From Isoetes taiwanensis (taxonomy: Eukaryota > Streptophyta > Lycopodiopsida > Isoetales > Isoetaceae), in contig JAJEKV010000129.1 of assembly GCA_021234155.1 (NCBI GenBank), positions 1,159,963 through 1,223,962 of the forward strand: 64,000 bases of DNA. The letters are read 5' to 3'. Numbering within the stretch: the stretch's first letter is position 1; each line of letters opens with the position of its first letter. A program made the translations under genes and the position numbers. Shown in pieces: positions 34,161 through 46,427 of the stretch. The notes below the pieces were generated by a model, which ran no database searches, was not told where the DNA came from, and saw only the letters and a program-made list of their open reading frames with translations.

Positions 34161-37100
34161 GCCTTTCATCATTTTCTTGAATCATCTTTTGCAGAATAAC
34201 AAATGGCCTCAAAGAAACCTGCAGAATCTGGTCAAGCTTATCTTGACGTCTTGATCTCAAGGCCAACACAAAAATAAGCATGCCGCCCTCCAATAAGGCA
34301 AGGGAGCCTTTCAAACAACAAGATAACACCCAAAAGATAAACTAGGTGGACACTCAAACCTCCACCTTTGCATTGAGTTACGCATAAAATACTGCCTAGG
34401 ATGAAACTCAGCTAGGATTCCTTTAACAATTATAAAAGCAAGGGCTAATAGTTAAAAATAACAAGGGATTCTTACCTCCAGCTTGTATAAATACAAGTTG
34501 GTCCTTAAAAATAATCAAAATCTTATCTACAAGCTTAGCCATCGGAAACCTAACCAAGTTTCAAACATCCATGGTTTGAAACAAGGGGTTCCTCCCAAAA
34601 ATATTTGCCCATTTCTCCTAGCCATCTTGAAATTTTTCTACAAATTTTCCGGTAAAATACACTGAAAGATGCACTAACATAAATTTTTTCCAATAGTAAT
34701 GAACGCTTGGTGCGAATTACTGTTAAATTACGACTATTTAAAACTGTAATTTCAGGGAGCGGCGCCGCCATGTCTGATCATTCTAGCGCCACTTTATTCG
34801 ATCCATAAAGATAAAGTGGGCAACATTTCGGGTGTTTTTAGCTCATTTTATATCCAGTAATAGTTCTTCTTATCGTCTGGTGAGTTGATTTCGGGTCAGT
34901 TGATTTATCCCATTGATCACTTGATTTTTGTTATTCCATAACACAGAAATAGCATATAAATTCAAGATCATATTGACTGTATTATAAAAATTCAGGATTA
35001 CACTATCAAAAACAGTAACAGAGTACTGATTAAGAAAGAAAGAAAGAAGTTCCAGGGATTCCAAAAAAGGTATTACACAACTTCCATTGATCATCAACAA
35101 CTCATGCCACTGATGAAAAAATATAACTCATAAAATCTGCGAGGACGGGAGGTTATGCACTATCACTTCGTTTGATCCAACGGCAAGCAACAGTCAGATC
35201 AATAGAATCTGCGAGGACCTAAGGTTTAAGAGCTGCTTCAAGCTTGCAAGATGAGAACTTTATATCTCGGACCTCTTTTATTCTCCATTTTTTATATTTT
35301 GCATCAAAGCCTTTGTAACCATAGCATGGAGTGGACCGATAATCTGTTGGAAAACCAGGAACTTATGAGACAAATCGCAAGATAGATCTAATTAATCTGC
35401 AAACAATTAAAATATATGAAGAACTTATACATCGTAGCCATGCCCAGATCAAAGAGGCGGAGACCACACTCTAAGAAAAGGAATCAATGGCTCAACACTC
35501 TAAGTAAGATCTCAGGACTCTCTTAGTAAAAGATTAACATATTTGCTTCCTTACCTGAGCTTCAGCGACACAAACTTCAAGAAAAACTCTGAAAACCAGC
35601 TAAGGCGACTGCCAGAATGCAAAACCACAAGAACAGAAAGAACAACATCAAAAGTATGGCGATCCACGACTGGTAAACCATGCACAAATGCTATGGCAAC
35701 AGAAAAAAGGCAAGCGCCCATGCCAAAACAGATTATCGTCATAGCTCTGTGCACGGCTATGGCGAGGGAGTATCGCCTGAAGAAAGGAGGGGGAAAAAGA
35801 AAGAAAAAGAAAAAACTTCATATACTTTGCTGACGTGGCATCCAGCTGGCCGAAATGTGCCCCCCATCACCTTTATGTAAGGTAAAAGCGAGCTGGCAGC
35901 GCCTCACCGCCGCCAGGCCTTTTCCACCAAAAAAATGGCCTCAACGGCATGCGGACGCTCGCCTCGCCGCTGCCAGGGCTTTCCCGCCAGAAAAATGGCC
36001 TCAATGGCCTTTACCTATTACAGAAAGAAGATTCAGATTCAAGAGATTGCTGGAGCTGTCAAAAATTGCCAGAGCTTAAGGTTCCAAAACTTGTCGAATC
36101 TTAGGGTTTGTGGCTGCTAGAATGAACTGCAAACAGGGTTGCCCTTAAGGCCAAATTTGTCTAAGCATAATTTAGAAGGTCGGGCGAATAATAGAGTTGC
36201 AAGATTAGTCATGTTGGCGAATGTTTTCTAGACATGAATGTTTTTTATAGAAATCTAAGCGAATCATGGCCAATATTATTTTGCCAAGATTTAAGTCTCT
36301 TTATTTTCCAAGTGCAATTTCTGTGGTGAAATTTTATTCGCCGGCCGATATTTAATCAAGGACACAAACTCATTATAACTATAGTTGCATGATGCAATAC
36401 TACAACTTAACCTTTGCAAATGAGAACGTGGCGTTATCCTTGTAGATAAAACCTCTTAAAATTATCATATGTACTTGGATGGATATGGAGAATAGATTAG
36501 GTTATGAAGAAAGCCTAAGATTACTTAAGAAATCTTCGAGAAGGAGGGTGGAGGATAAGGCGAATCCATATTTATGACGCTTAGTGGATGTGGCGAATTT
36601 TCAAGTGGAGTGAGATTTGTTTGTAGAAAAGTTGGCTAATTTTATTTTTTTCATCTATAACAAGCCCTACTAAACCATAGTGTCAAAATTTCTCAATACC
36701 CTTAAAAAATAGCCTTTTGGCGAACTTTCATCCTTAAGGGCTACCCTGACTGCAAAGCTGCGTTTTACCTGGCCGTAACCTATGGGGCCCTGAAATTTCC
36801 TACGATTTCAGTCCCTTTTTCTTCAAGGTGATTTTAGGGTCTTGGTTTTCGACGGCGCTCTGGTGGCGCCACCAGATTTTTTCATAAAGGGACCAACTCT
36901 ACTCCACAATGAAAGACTCTGCGATGCCAATCTTCTCCTAGCCAAAGGTTTTCTTGAAGCCACGAAGCCATATTTCTGGCCAAAGCTTTTCCATGAAGCC
37001 ATATTTCTGGGCTCTTCCAGGCCATAGCCACAAAGTTCTATCAGCTCTGCAGGCGGATTTTTTTATGCCATATGCCATAGCCGGAAGCTCTACTTCAGAA

Positions 37101-37857
37101 GTCCTACAAGCTCTGTTCCGGCAAAACATTCCAATATTTTCTGCAGCGGCAAGATATATTCATTTCCTGGCCAATCTTGTGCTCAAATCAGAATAGATTA
37201 GAAACAACGGAATAGATAGATCAGAGAATAGCATCCCAGTTCAAGATGGGGAAATTTCAGGGCCCGTGAGATTCTGGCGGAAAACTCCGGCTCTCGGGAA
37301 GCTTCTGGAAAAACCTCCGCGCCAGCCGCCATTCCGTTTTTCTCGGCATCGCCGCCAAAGGTTTTTTCCAGGAAACTTCCTACTCGCGGTAGTTTCCCCT
37401 TCCATAGACGTGTTGTTATCTTGCCGGAACTGCCCATAGCTCCGCTGCACGAGTCAAGTTTTAGGTGCTGGCCTTTAACAGAGAGAGTAGAATCCATGGC
37501 CATAGATGGAGCCATAAACTCCAGAGCAGAATCCAAGCATAAATCTTAGATCCAAATGCCCTGTTTCTCGACTCAATCTGAGCATGAATTTAGAACAGAA
37601 TCCACAGTAGAAACCCAACCCTTTTTTGACCAAATCCAAGCAGCACAAGTTGCGATTTACCGCATCCCGTTCGCAATTTGCCCAAGCGTTCATTGCATTT
37701 GAGAATTCACATGGTCAAGATTCCGTCGTCAGAAAATGTGACGGCGGCACTGTAGCTTGCCGCCTAGGCGCGGAGCCGCCTCAACACTTTCTGGGGCGGA
37801 ATTTTCTCTCCCCGTGAATTATCTAATACTTCTCAAATGGCAGGCTGCATTTTACTG
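34161..37857. other. Intergenic, no gene seen
   Basis: A diverged duplication of about 66 bp lies at 35890-36020, with CGCC(G/T)CCAGG and GAAAAATGGCCTCAA units. A short repeat of GAAGCCATATTTCTGG lies near 36960-37010. GC-richer sequence at 37240-37480 has open frames on the minus strand that show no motif. Confidence 0.45.

Positions 37858-37954
<97 letters not shown>
37858..37954 (-). repeat. (GATA)n microsatellite, possible LINE tail
   Basis: About 24 perfect tetranucleotide units. On the minus strand the array is directly preceded by GTGACGTTAAAATACTA, close to the GTGGACGTTAAAAATCTA that precedes the (TATTC)n tail of LINE copy C. It may therefore be the tail of a related element whose body is the GC-rich DNA at about 37955-38420. 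No LINE coding homology was seen there. Confidence 0.6.
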
Positions 37955-38420
37955 TATTTTAACGTCACTAGGCAGCATCCAACTGGACATGTGACATGGG
38001 GGGATGGAAACAGGGGAGATGATTCCAGGGGTCCTGCGACCGACGGCAGCCGAGAGCGGGTCCTGGAATCAGCGACAATGTTTTGTCCCCCACAACATGG
38101 CAACTGAAGAGGATGGAAAATTTGATCCGATTTAGGCGATGTTGACTGTTGAGCGGAATCAAGCCCCAGCTTTCCATTAGGAATTTGAATGGGCTCCCCG
38201 GTTGCCATGTTGTATGGCGGCATGCACCACTTGGACCACATTCGGTGTGGACGGTGGGGGGTCCTTGGCGGCGGGCGGGGGCGGGTCACCCGGTCCCGGC
38301 CGGAATGTGGGACCACGTGGCATGCAGCCACAACATGGAAATTGGGAACTCCTTCAAAAAAAATTTCCCTTTTTGCGGAGGTTTGGCATTGGACTCTGCG
38401 GCCATGGCGCTTCGGCATCC

Positions 38421-40421
38421 TCGGGGTATTTGGGTAGCTATGGCGCTTCGCCCTATTGTGCCTTCGGTGCTATTTTAATGAGGATCGCTTTGTTGTTTCA
38501 CTAGAATCCAAATGCGTTTTTAATGCAAAGCAAGTAAGTAATAGTTTGAGTGATTTTTCTTCTTTTCATGCTTTCGAATCGCGGTTTTGCTAATCTTTCC
38601 TTGCATGCAACTCAAAATCACGGGATATTTTCGAGTTTCATCTTTCGGTAGATTGATTGGGGAAGGGTTGGGTTTGGTTTATCTTTGGGAGGTGTGGCGT
38701 GGGATAGAACACACGGGCTTGTCTTTGCCGCAACGGCAAAGGAAGGCCGGGCCCGGATCCGGTGGTTTTATTTTTAGGATTCTCTTCTTGTTTCTTGTTT
38801 CCTCTCAGGTGTCTTTTCTTGTATCCTCTGTTTGCACAGCCCATCTTACCATTTATGCAGTTTTGCTCCTTTCTATATGAAAATATATGCATTTACCGCC
38901 TAGAAATTGCATAGTCTCTTTGATTTTGGTTCAGAACCTAGTTATGTGCAAATCTGCCTCTCTGCAAAGGGATTCTTATGATGCTATGAAGAGTTTTTCA
39001 TTTCATCGCCTATTTGGTTGCATGAAATCCTTGTCAATTTTTTCTCAAGAAACAGACTTGCTGTTAGCTGTCTTGTATACAGGGTACTGTGTAAAACTTG
39101 TATTTCTGTTGGCAACCGACTGTAGCCTGTCAATTTTTGAACGCCCGGAATTGGCTTCCCACTTTCCATTCCGGATTGTAGGGATGTAGCATGTGGTTTG
39201 TCTTCCGACCAAAACGGCGACCCAATTTCCGTGTTGTATTAGATAATTTCCCGGCCGTCGAATTCCGGCCCGGAAAATGCCTCGGCGCAGAAACTTTTGT
39301 TGAACGGCTATGGCGGAGAAAGACAGAAGAAAGAAATGGATTGGCTTAGCTCCGAAACAGCGATGGGCAAAGATAAACAAAGGATAATCCGTTTGTAGCA
39401 TGCCCATGGGCATAAATTTGATGAAAATAACCACATGACCTGCGCCAAGGACAAAGCAAACGGCAAAAACCCAGGGAGCTGCAAAATACCTAAATGAGCC
39501 CGAGTGCCGGATCTAGGAACTGTTTTTAATTGAAGGGGTCAAAAGCGTAAGGGCAGTGCCAGAGTCAAAACGAGTGCTTAGGTGCAAATGCAAAAGCAGT
39601 TTCGAGCACAAAAGCAGGGGATGCGCTCGCAAAAAATATGGACATGAAACAGGTCTGCGAAACCTGGAAATTTTTCTGCCTTATAAGGTTTTAACAGTGA
39701 CTTCCACAAACATTTATATTACGGTTAGACATATTACTATTTTCAAGCGCTGCCTGCTATAACCATGCCATCCTGCATTATCTTGGAGTCCGTGGTGGAC
39801 AAACCATCTGGACCAACTATATAGTGTCCCAGATTTTCTACTGTGGTTGTTGCCTCAAATAAGCATTTTGCACCTTTTTTCATATAGCTCATAAAATTTG
39901 AAAGCTTGCCTGAAGTCCGTCACATACTGAATTGTTAGACATTGTCTAATACGTTTACTATAGCCATTGAAAGATGGTCATTTCAAATACTAGCACAAAC
40001 ACAGGATGCACAGGATGTATGTAATTGAAAGACACAATAAATACGGTGCTTGAATCCGACTGGCACGCCTGGAATGTAGACCAAATCTATTCGACGGGTT
40101 CTTGGAGATCTGGTTTACCAGACATACAGCTGCCGCTGCTGTAATGGAGCTGCATGATTTGCACCAGGTATGCCCAGCCTACATTTTTCTTATGTGGGGG
40201 TTTTTGCACTCTATTTACATGCTTGCTAGATCATCTAGGACTACAACGATGTGCTCTTTCTGCTTAAGTTATGTCTCATGGGTTCCATTGTTTAGATTGT
40301 CAGTTGTTATAAAACAACTCCGATTACAGAAGTGTGTAAAAAGAAAATTGCTATATCAAGGAAATTGCCACTTTGAAGGGTTATTGGTTTCAAATTTCTG
40401 GACAAATTTTATTATCTAGCC
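38421..40421. other. Intergenic and upstream region of PPR gene 2
   Basis: No supported gene. Open frames of 60-130 codons on both strands lack motifs. No clear TATA box could be assigned to the PPR gene at 40422. Confidence 0.45.
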
Positions 40422-42437
40422 ATGATATGGTGTGCCAAGGTATTGAACAGCGGCTTTGCAAGGTACGCTTCCATGTTGAGACAATGTGGTAATGCCAAGG
40501 ATATGCTAGAAGCAAAATGCACTCACACACAAATTTTTGAATGTGGACTGAAGGAAAATATATTTCTTGGGAATCTTCTCTTAGACAAATATGGAAAGAA
40601 CGGGACACTACAGGATGTAAGGGAACTCTTTAACAATATGAAAGAAAGGAACATTTTCTCTTGGAACCTCATGATTGCAGCATATGTAAAGCAGGGGGGA
40701 TTGGAAGAGGCTTTGGAGTTATTCCAACAAATGCCTCAACGTGATGTGGTTTCATGGAACTCCATGATCTCAGCCTTTTCTAGATATGGGCAGTTGGAAG
40801 ATGCAATCCAGCTCTTCAAACAGATGCCATTTCGTGATTTATTCTCTTGGAATATCATGATTGCAGCATACTTACACAAGGGACAACTAAAAGATGCCAT
40901 TCAGTTATTTGAGAAGATGCCACTGCGCAATGTTGTCTCTTGGAATACCATACTAGCAGGTATTAAACAACAGGGCGAAATTGAGGAAGCTTTAAAACAC
41001 TTCTTGGATATGCCTGAAAGAAATGTTATTTCTTGGACAACCATGATTGCAGGTTATGCAGAGCATGGACTTCTAGATAAAGCCTGTCAACTCCTGCAAG
41101 TCATGCCTTATGAAAATGTAGCTGCATGGAATGCTATAATTTCAGCTTGTTCTCAGCGTGGTCAGCTGGAAGAGGCATTTCATTTCTTTCAAATAATGCC
41201 ACAGAGGGATATCACTTCATGGAATACTATGATCTCAGCATTCGGACAGGCAGGCAAATTCCAGGAGGCCCTTCAATTGTTCACGCAGATGCCTGAACGA
41301 GATGTTATTTCCTGGACGGCAATGATATCTGCCTATGCTCAAAATAATAATGTCAATGAGGCTTTTAAACTTTTTTCTCAAATGCCTGTGCGTAACACTG
41401 TCTCCTGGAACATCATGATCTCTGCATATGTGCAGAATGGTCAGCTTAGCACTGCTCTTGAACTCTTTCAGCAAATGCCTCAAAGGGACACAATTACATG
41501 GAATACAGTTATTGCAGGATGTGCTGAGTGTGGCTATGCAAAGGAAGCACTAAGTTTTTTTAGGCAAATGCCACACCATAACAATGTGTCGTGGAATAAT
41601 GTGATCTTGGCTTTTATAATGGGTGGACAGCTCAAGGAGGCTATGGAACTCTTTGATAGTATGCCCAATCATGATGTGGTCTCATGGAATACTATAATTG
41701 CTGCATATGCTCAAGAGAGTGGATTCTCTAGTGTTCTTTATTTGTTCCAACTCATGGCATCAGAAGATATAAAGCCAGACGCCGTCACTTTTATAACTCT
41801 TCTTGATTTGTGCACAAAGACGACGTCACTGGCCCAAGGCAAATGGGTGCATGTACTCGTGATCAGGCATGGATTTTATTCATCTGTTTCTGCACAGAAT
41901 GCCATAATAACTATGTATACCAAGTGTGGGAGCTGGATGGATGTAATTGTAGTAGTTGATAGGATGCTAACACGCGATGTTATCTCATGGTCTGTGGTTA
42001 TTGCATCATATGCTCAGTATGGACGTGCAGAAGAAGTCTTTTGCCTTGTTCAGGAAATGCACGTTGAAGGAGTGATGGTTAATGAAGTGACTTTTTGCAG
42101 CATACTGTCAGCGTGTGGCAATGCTGGCCTGATTAACGAAGGTTTTCACCACCTATTTTCTCTGAGAAGTGATCATAGAATCATCCTCACAGTAGAACAT
42201 GTCAATTGTGTAATTGACCTTCTTGGACGTGTAAAGAAAATAGATGTAGCAGAGGATATGATCATATGCATGCCTATTCAAGCAGATTCTGCTTCATGGA
42301 TGGCCTTGCTTGCTTCGTGTGTATATTTAATGGATGTAGAGCGTGCAATTCGTGCTGCACAACATGCTTCTGAATTGGATCCAGGCAACTCTGCACCATA
42401 TGTGTTATTATCAAACATTTATGTATCTCAAAACTAG
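40422..42437 (+). CDS. PLS-class PPR protein built mainly of tandem S-type motifs
   Basis: A single exon of 671 residues. After an N-terminal P/L-like part (about residues 15-75) come about twelve near-perfect 31-residue S motifs, each like VVSWNSMISAFSRYGQLEDA and ending MPxRD or MPxRN. Then come longer motifs (DIKPDAVTFITLLDLCTKT, NEVTFCSILSACGNAGL) and an E1-type end (ELDPGNSAPYVLLSNIYV), and the protein stops. There is no E2, E+ or DYW domain, so an editing role would need a partner. S-motif runs are known in seed-free plants. Residue pairs at positions 5 and 31 are mostly N/D, N/N or T/N. Organelle targeting is expected from the family; the N-terminus is short and only weakly transit-like, so an upstream exon is possible. 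Confidence 0.9.
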   Translation: MIWCAKVLNSGFARYASMLRQCGNAKDMLEAKCTHTQIFECGLKENIFLGNLLLDKYGKNGTLQDVRELFNNMKERNIFSWNLMIAAYVKQGGLEEALELFQQMPQRDVVSWNSMISAFSRYGQLEDAIQLFKQMPFRDLFSWNIMIAAYLHKGQLKDAIQLFEKMPLRNVVSWNTILAGIKQQGEIEEALKHFLDMPERNVISWTTMIAGYAEHGLLDKACQLLQVMPYENVAAWNAIISACSQRGQLEEAFHFFQIMPQRDITSWNTMISAFGQAGKFQEALQLFTQMPERDVISWTAMISAYAQNNNVNEAFKLFSQMPVRNTVSWNIMISAYVQNGQLSTALELFQQMPQRDTITWNTVIAGCAECGYAKEALSFFRQMPHHNNVSWNNVILAFIMGGQLKEAMELFDSMPNHDVVSWNTIIAAYAQESGFSSVLYLFQLMASEDIKPDAVTFITLLDLCTKTTSLAQGKWVHVLVIRHGFYSSVSAQNAIITMYTKCGSWMDVIVVVDRMLTRDVISWSVVIASYAQYGRAEEVFCLVQEMHVEGVMVNEVTFCSILSACGNAGLINEGFHHLFSLRSDHRIILTVEHVNCVIDLLGRVKKIDVAEDMIICMPIQADSASWMALLASCVYLMDVERAIRAAQHASELDPGNSAPYVLLSNIYVSQN

Positions 42438-43208
42438 AGGGTATTTTTTTTTCCAATTTGCAGTTCTTCTGTTCTTGCTCTTGATTACCTTGACACCTTC
42501 CAACGTCTGGCGGAACCATGCTTTTCCCGAATGTGAATTTGTCATCCAAATGTTTGAATGATGATCATGATTTCCTTGATAATCACCAAAGCCTGGATGC
42601 ACAATTCAGAAGCTCACTTGATTGCACCCATCAAATTGTCGTTTTTACTAGCCTGTAGTAGTGATATTATTCACTATATAAAGCATTCAAATTGGAAGCA
42701 AAACAAATTGGGAGATGTTAGAGCTAGCTTTTATGACGTGCTCTAAGCGTGAGAGATGATTGAATGGGATGCGTTTATGGGCATTTTTTAATATGCCGGG
42801 TTTGGTCTTGTTGTTCAGTATATGGCTTTGTTGCCTAATCTCGTGTTGCTATATTTAGTGAGATAATGCGCAACCTCGCAAATCCAAATAATAGCAATTA
42901 ACCTGCTGAAAGATACTGCATATAAACAGGACAAATTTGTTGGAAACCAAATTAAAAGATAGGCTATACTAACGATGTCTGTTTGCAGCAGAGATGCCTG
43001 TAACCAAATTTGTTGGAAACCAAATTAAAAGATAGGCTATACTAGAATAACGATGCCTGTTTGCAGCAGAGATACATTGATCGCTCAAACACATCTAGCT
43101 TAAACAGTTGACATCCAACAAAATTAAAACCCTCAGGAGCCATGACCTCGTGAGGTGATTTAAAACGTACAAATTTGCAACATGCATGCAAAAAAAAACC
43201 ATATTTTG
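42438..43208. other. 3' region of PPR gene 2 with a tandem duplication
   Basis: At about 42940-43075 a unit of roughly 66-71 bp containing ACCAAATTAAAAGATAGGCT and TGTTTGCAGCAGAGAT occurs twice. No gene is supported. Confidence 0.55.
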
Positions 43209-45411
43209 GGTGAAAATAGCTTTACCCTGGTTTGGTGATTCTATCGCGGTGACTACTCTCCTGCGGTGGTGACTACTCTCCTGCGGAATCACTAGTGACG
43301 GCCACATGCATTGTTTTAAGGGAGCTCACCCTCTATTTTGGAGGTTTCTGTGCGGAGGCTGATTTTTAGTGTACCATTTTTTTGGTGTCTCGACTGCCAT
43401 TGTTAACAGGCCAGTTACCTGTTGCTATGAGAGCGGAAAGGAAGAAGAAGATTGAACAACAGTTTCTCACCTGATGTTATCTCGGAAGGCCCTCCGCAAG
43501 ATTGGATGCACAACGCTCTCTCGTATCAGAATCGCCTACGGAGACATATACGGAGGCGGCCAAGAAACCTTGGCATGTGGCCAGGCTTACTAACCCTCCA
43601 GAAAGGGGATCCGTTCCGGAGGCCCTGTTATTCGTACCTGACAGCGTCAGGTGTACCTTCTGATGGATCCCAGCCATCCGTCTATAGGGTCCATCCTGGC
43701 CGTCCGTTTTATACCTTCCGGCGGAATCACCTCTGTAAAATACCGTCGGACGGAATCACCGCCCTTTTATTCCACATGACGGAATCACCATCTGGAATAT
43801 CCCAGTAAAAATTCAAATTTTTGATGTCCTGTTATTCTGGGAGGTTTTTCAACTAGTGGGGCTATGGCGGCTTGCTCCGGCGATAGATGGCGATTGAACA
43901 GGCTGGGGTTGAGGAGGCAAAGTCCTGAGAAGATCTATGAAGCTATCACAGAGGCGACGACTGGAGCAACCATAGGAGCCATAACAGGGGCCAACCGAGG
44001 AGCCACGACGGGGGAAGCCACAAGGGCGACCATTGGGGCAGCAACCGGAGCCGGAAGAAACATGGGCAATCTAGCCCTGTAAGGGCCGTTAGGCTGCCGA
44101 ATGGAATCCCTCCTTCAAAAAAGTTCTGTCCACCAAGCTTGAGCACCTGCAACCCCGTAAGCATAGAAATGATCTGAGGGATTTGCCCTTTCATTCAATT
44201 AGCGGAAATATCCAACTTGATCGAACTAGAGAAACAACCATTCTTAAAAGGCAGGGAACTAATAGAATTGCCCCTAACATCTAGAACCCTAAGCTTGGTC
44301 AAATAACAGAGGAACTTCGGCAGAAGGCCTGTTAAGGACGAAGCTCGTAGATACAGTTCTTCCAAATCCTTGAGCCCGGCGAACGATTCAGGGATAGAGC
44401 TGTTGGGGTTTGTAGAAATTCCGGACAGATCTAAAACCTTGAAAGAAACAGGGGCAGAAGAAACAGGGGCCGGAAGAAAGAAGAAGAAGAGGTGGGTTGT
44501 TGCTGTTGCTTGACCAGGGTTTTCGCTTCGCCGTCAGATCCATGGCTACCTTGCAAAGTTCAGATCCATGGCTACCTTGCAAAGGTCAGATATCATTCTG
44601 CAAAATATATCTGATACCATTTATTTCTGCAAATATGCCTCATACATTTTCTTATCTTGTTTTGTATGACAGACATGCTGTTAGATCTGTAAGGATATGG
44701 AAAGGTTAGCTTTTCATGTAAAATGGCATGAAAAGAGCATTGCCGATATCAGCAAGGGGTAGTTTAGAGCATAACAATGGACATGCACAGACAAAATGGA
44801 GTAGCCGAGTTTGTTTTTTTCCACCGTTGGTTTAGTATTAATTTCATTCATGATCTTCAAGTAACGTAGGCTTCGCTTAAACCATCCTCAACCATTTTTT
44901 ATGGCATCGGGTATAAACTTCTGCTGGGATTGAACCATCTGCCAATTTTTCCTCCTTGCCTACAGTTATTACAGTTCAAAGATCTCCAGGTGATTCCTTC
45001 CCGAGGAATAGTACGCGGTGATTCCACGGGGGAGAATATTATTGCGGTGATTCCACGGGGGAGAATATTATCGTGGTGATTCCACGGGAGAGAATATTTA
45101 TGCGGTGATTCCACGGGGGAGAATATTATCGTACACGGTGATTCCACGGGGGAGAATATTACGGTATACGATGATTCCACCCCGCAGGATCAATTCGATG
45201 TGATTCCGTCGCGTAGAATAAAAGGGTGGTGATTCCGTCCAATGGTATTTTGCAGATGTGATTTCGCCGGAAGGTATAAAATGGAGCCCGTCGAATGCGG
45301 AATCTTGGGGGCAGAGGGTGCGGATAGCTTGGGGGCAGGAGGGTTAGTGATTTCGCGGGAGAGTAGTCACCGCGACGGAATCACCAAAACCGGGGTAAAG
45401 CTATTTTCACC
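43209..45411. mobile_element. Long-TIR element carrying a captured LRR gene fragment (Pack-type)
   Basis: GGTGAAAATAGCTTTACC (43209-43226) is matched in complement at 45394-45411. The inverted similarity runs on through a G-C-rich region (GATTC-x-x-TCGCGGTGACTACTCTC). It resumes at 43690-43800 against 45180-45290, sharing TTTTATACCTTCCGGCG and GGACGGAATCACC. The left arm thus seems to contain an extra block (about 43320-43690). The right arm has about six tandem units of GGTGATTCCACGGGGGAGAA at 45000-45180. The interior carries a host-like LRR segment and no transposase. No clear target duplication was found. Size and gene capture resemble Pack-MULEs. Confidence 0.7.
44067..44450 (-). pseudogene. 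Captured leucine-rich-repeat gene fragment
   Basis: On the minus strand, about four leucine-rich repeats are legible: FKVLDLSGI, SIPESFAGLKDLEELYL, LPKFLCYLTKLRVLDVRGN, IKLDISAN, then an in-frame stop, then GQIPQIISMLTGLQVLKLGG. The LxxLxxLxLxxN pattern with GxIP is plant extracellular LRR type, as in receptor kinases or receptor-like proteins. The fragment has no start, signal peptide or kinase domain. It lies entirely inside the TIR element. Confidence 0.75.
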
Positions 45412-45884
45412 TCTTGTTAGCGAAGTCTAAAATGACCAAATCATTGGGACTTGTTAGCAAAGTCTAAAAATGACAAGATCATAAGCATGTATAGAAAGAA
45501 CCCACAACCCATTATCCTCCTATATTATAAAACCGTGGCTCCACCTCGATCAACGACCCACATTGTGCCACATGGCCTAGATCTGGGCCGTTAAAATTGT
45601 GCAAGAAACGAAACGGTTACTAAATATGACCTTTCATTTGACGTGCCATTGAGGCCCCTAAAATTGTGCAAGAGGTGAAAGGTTTGTTTTTGTGGCATAT
45701 AGGCATAAATCAAGAGCGGTGTGGAAACGAGAAGAGAAGAATGTCTTGGTGGTGGTAATGGATTTTACGGACCCTTAAAGAAAAAACCGAGGATTCCGTC
45801 TTTTTGTTGTTTTGTAGTAAAAAATTAAAGGGCAAGGTGTGCAGTTACTTTGGCCCAAGTGAAAACTGGTCATTCCCACCTTGG

Positions 45885-46427
45885 CACCAGGGCCCCAAGC
45901 TTATTTGCTTGCTTCATTGTCCAGAAACAAGCTTGTAGCTATTGCATCAATTCGCACGGGGTCCCACAGGCTACGGATTGAGACAGGTAGATGGGAGCGG
46001 CCGCAATTGCCGCGAGAAGCGAGACTATGTGCCTGTTGCCAGTTACAGGTTATTGAAGATGAAAGCCATACTCTTCTGAGTTGCCCTGCTTTTGAGATAG
46101 TCCGGAATCATTTTATGACCTTAGCATTCCATTCCACGCTTCCACAATTTCTCAGAGCACCATCTGTGCATGACTTGGCATTATATATACTTGAGGTTCT
46201 GGATAAACGTCGGCAATTACTGAGCCCTCAGTAGTCATTATCTCTGCTTGTCTAGTATCATCATTACTGCAAAGGTTTTTCCCTTGAAAACCTTTCGAGG
46301 CAGGGGTTTTTTAATCCTAGTAGTAATGATTGTACTAGCCCATTGTATGGGTCCCATGACCTATTGGTCTCCGTGGACGTTAAAAATCTATTCTATTCTA
46401 TTCTATTCTATTCTATTCCTTTTATGC
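45885..46427 (+). mobile_element. LINE copy C, 3' fragment
   Basis: Only the C-terminal end survives. It reads IASIRTGSHRLRIETGRW, then the knuckle region (CACC-x6-EDESHTLLSCP), then ALYILEVLDKR and a stop at 46232-46234. The 3' stem-loop is at 46260-46330, followed by GGGTCCCATGACC and a pure (TATTC)n tail at about 46388-46427. This is the least broken C-terminus in the family and the cleanest tail, so it may be the youngest copy. Confidence 0.85.
46260..46330 (+). other. Conserved 3' stem-loop of LINE copy C
   Basis: ATCATTACT (46260-46268) pairs with AGTAATGAT (46322-46330). Compared with copy A, the outer pairs changed on both sides, which supports a real RNA stem. Confidence 0.65.

Noticed and set aside
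37852-38418. 188-codon open frame on the minus strand ending in SIYL repeats
   Set aside because: The tail is just the translated (GATA)n microsatellite and the rest has no family motif.
43864-44082. 72-codon frame with GATIGAITGA-like repeats
   Set aside because: It is the antisense of low-complexity sequence beside the captured LRR fragment.
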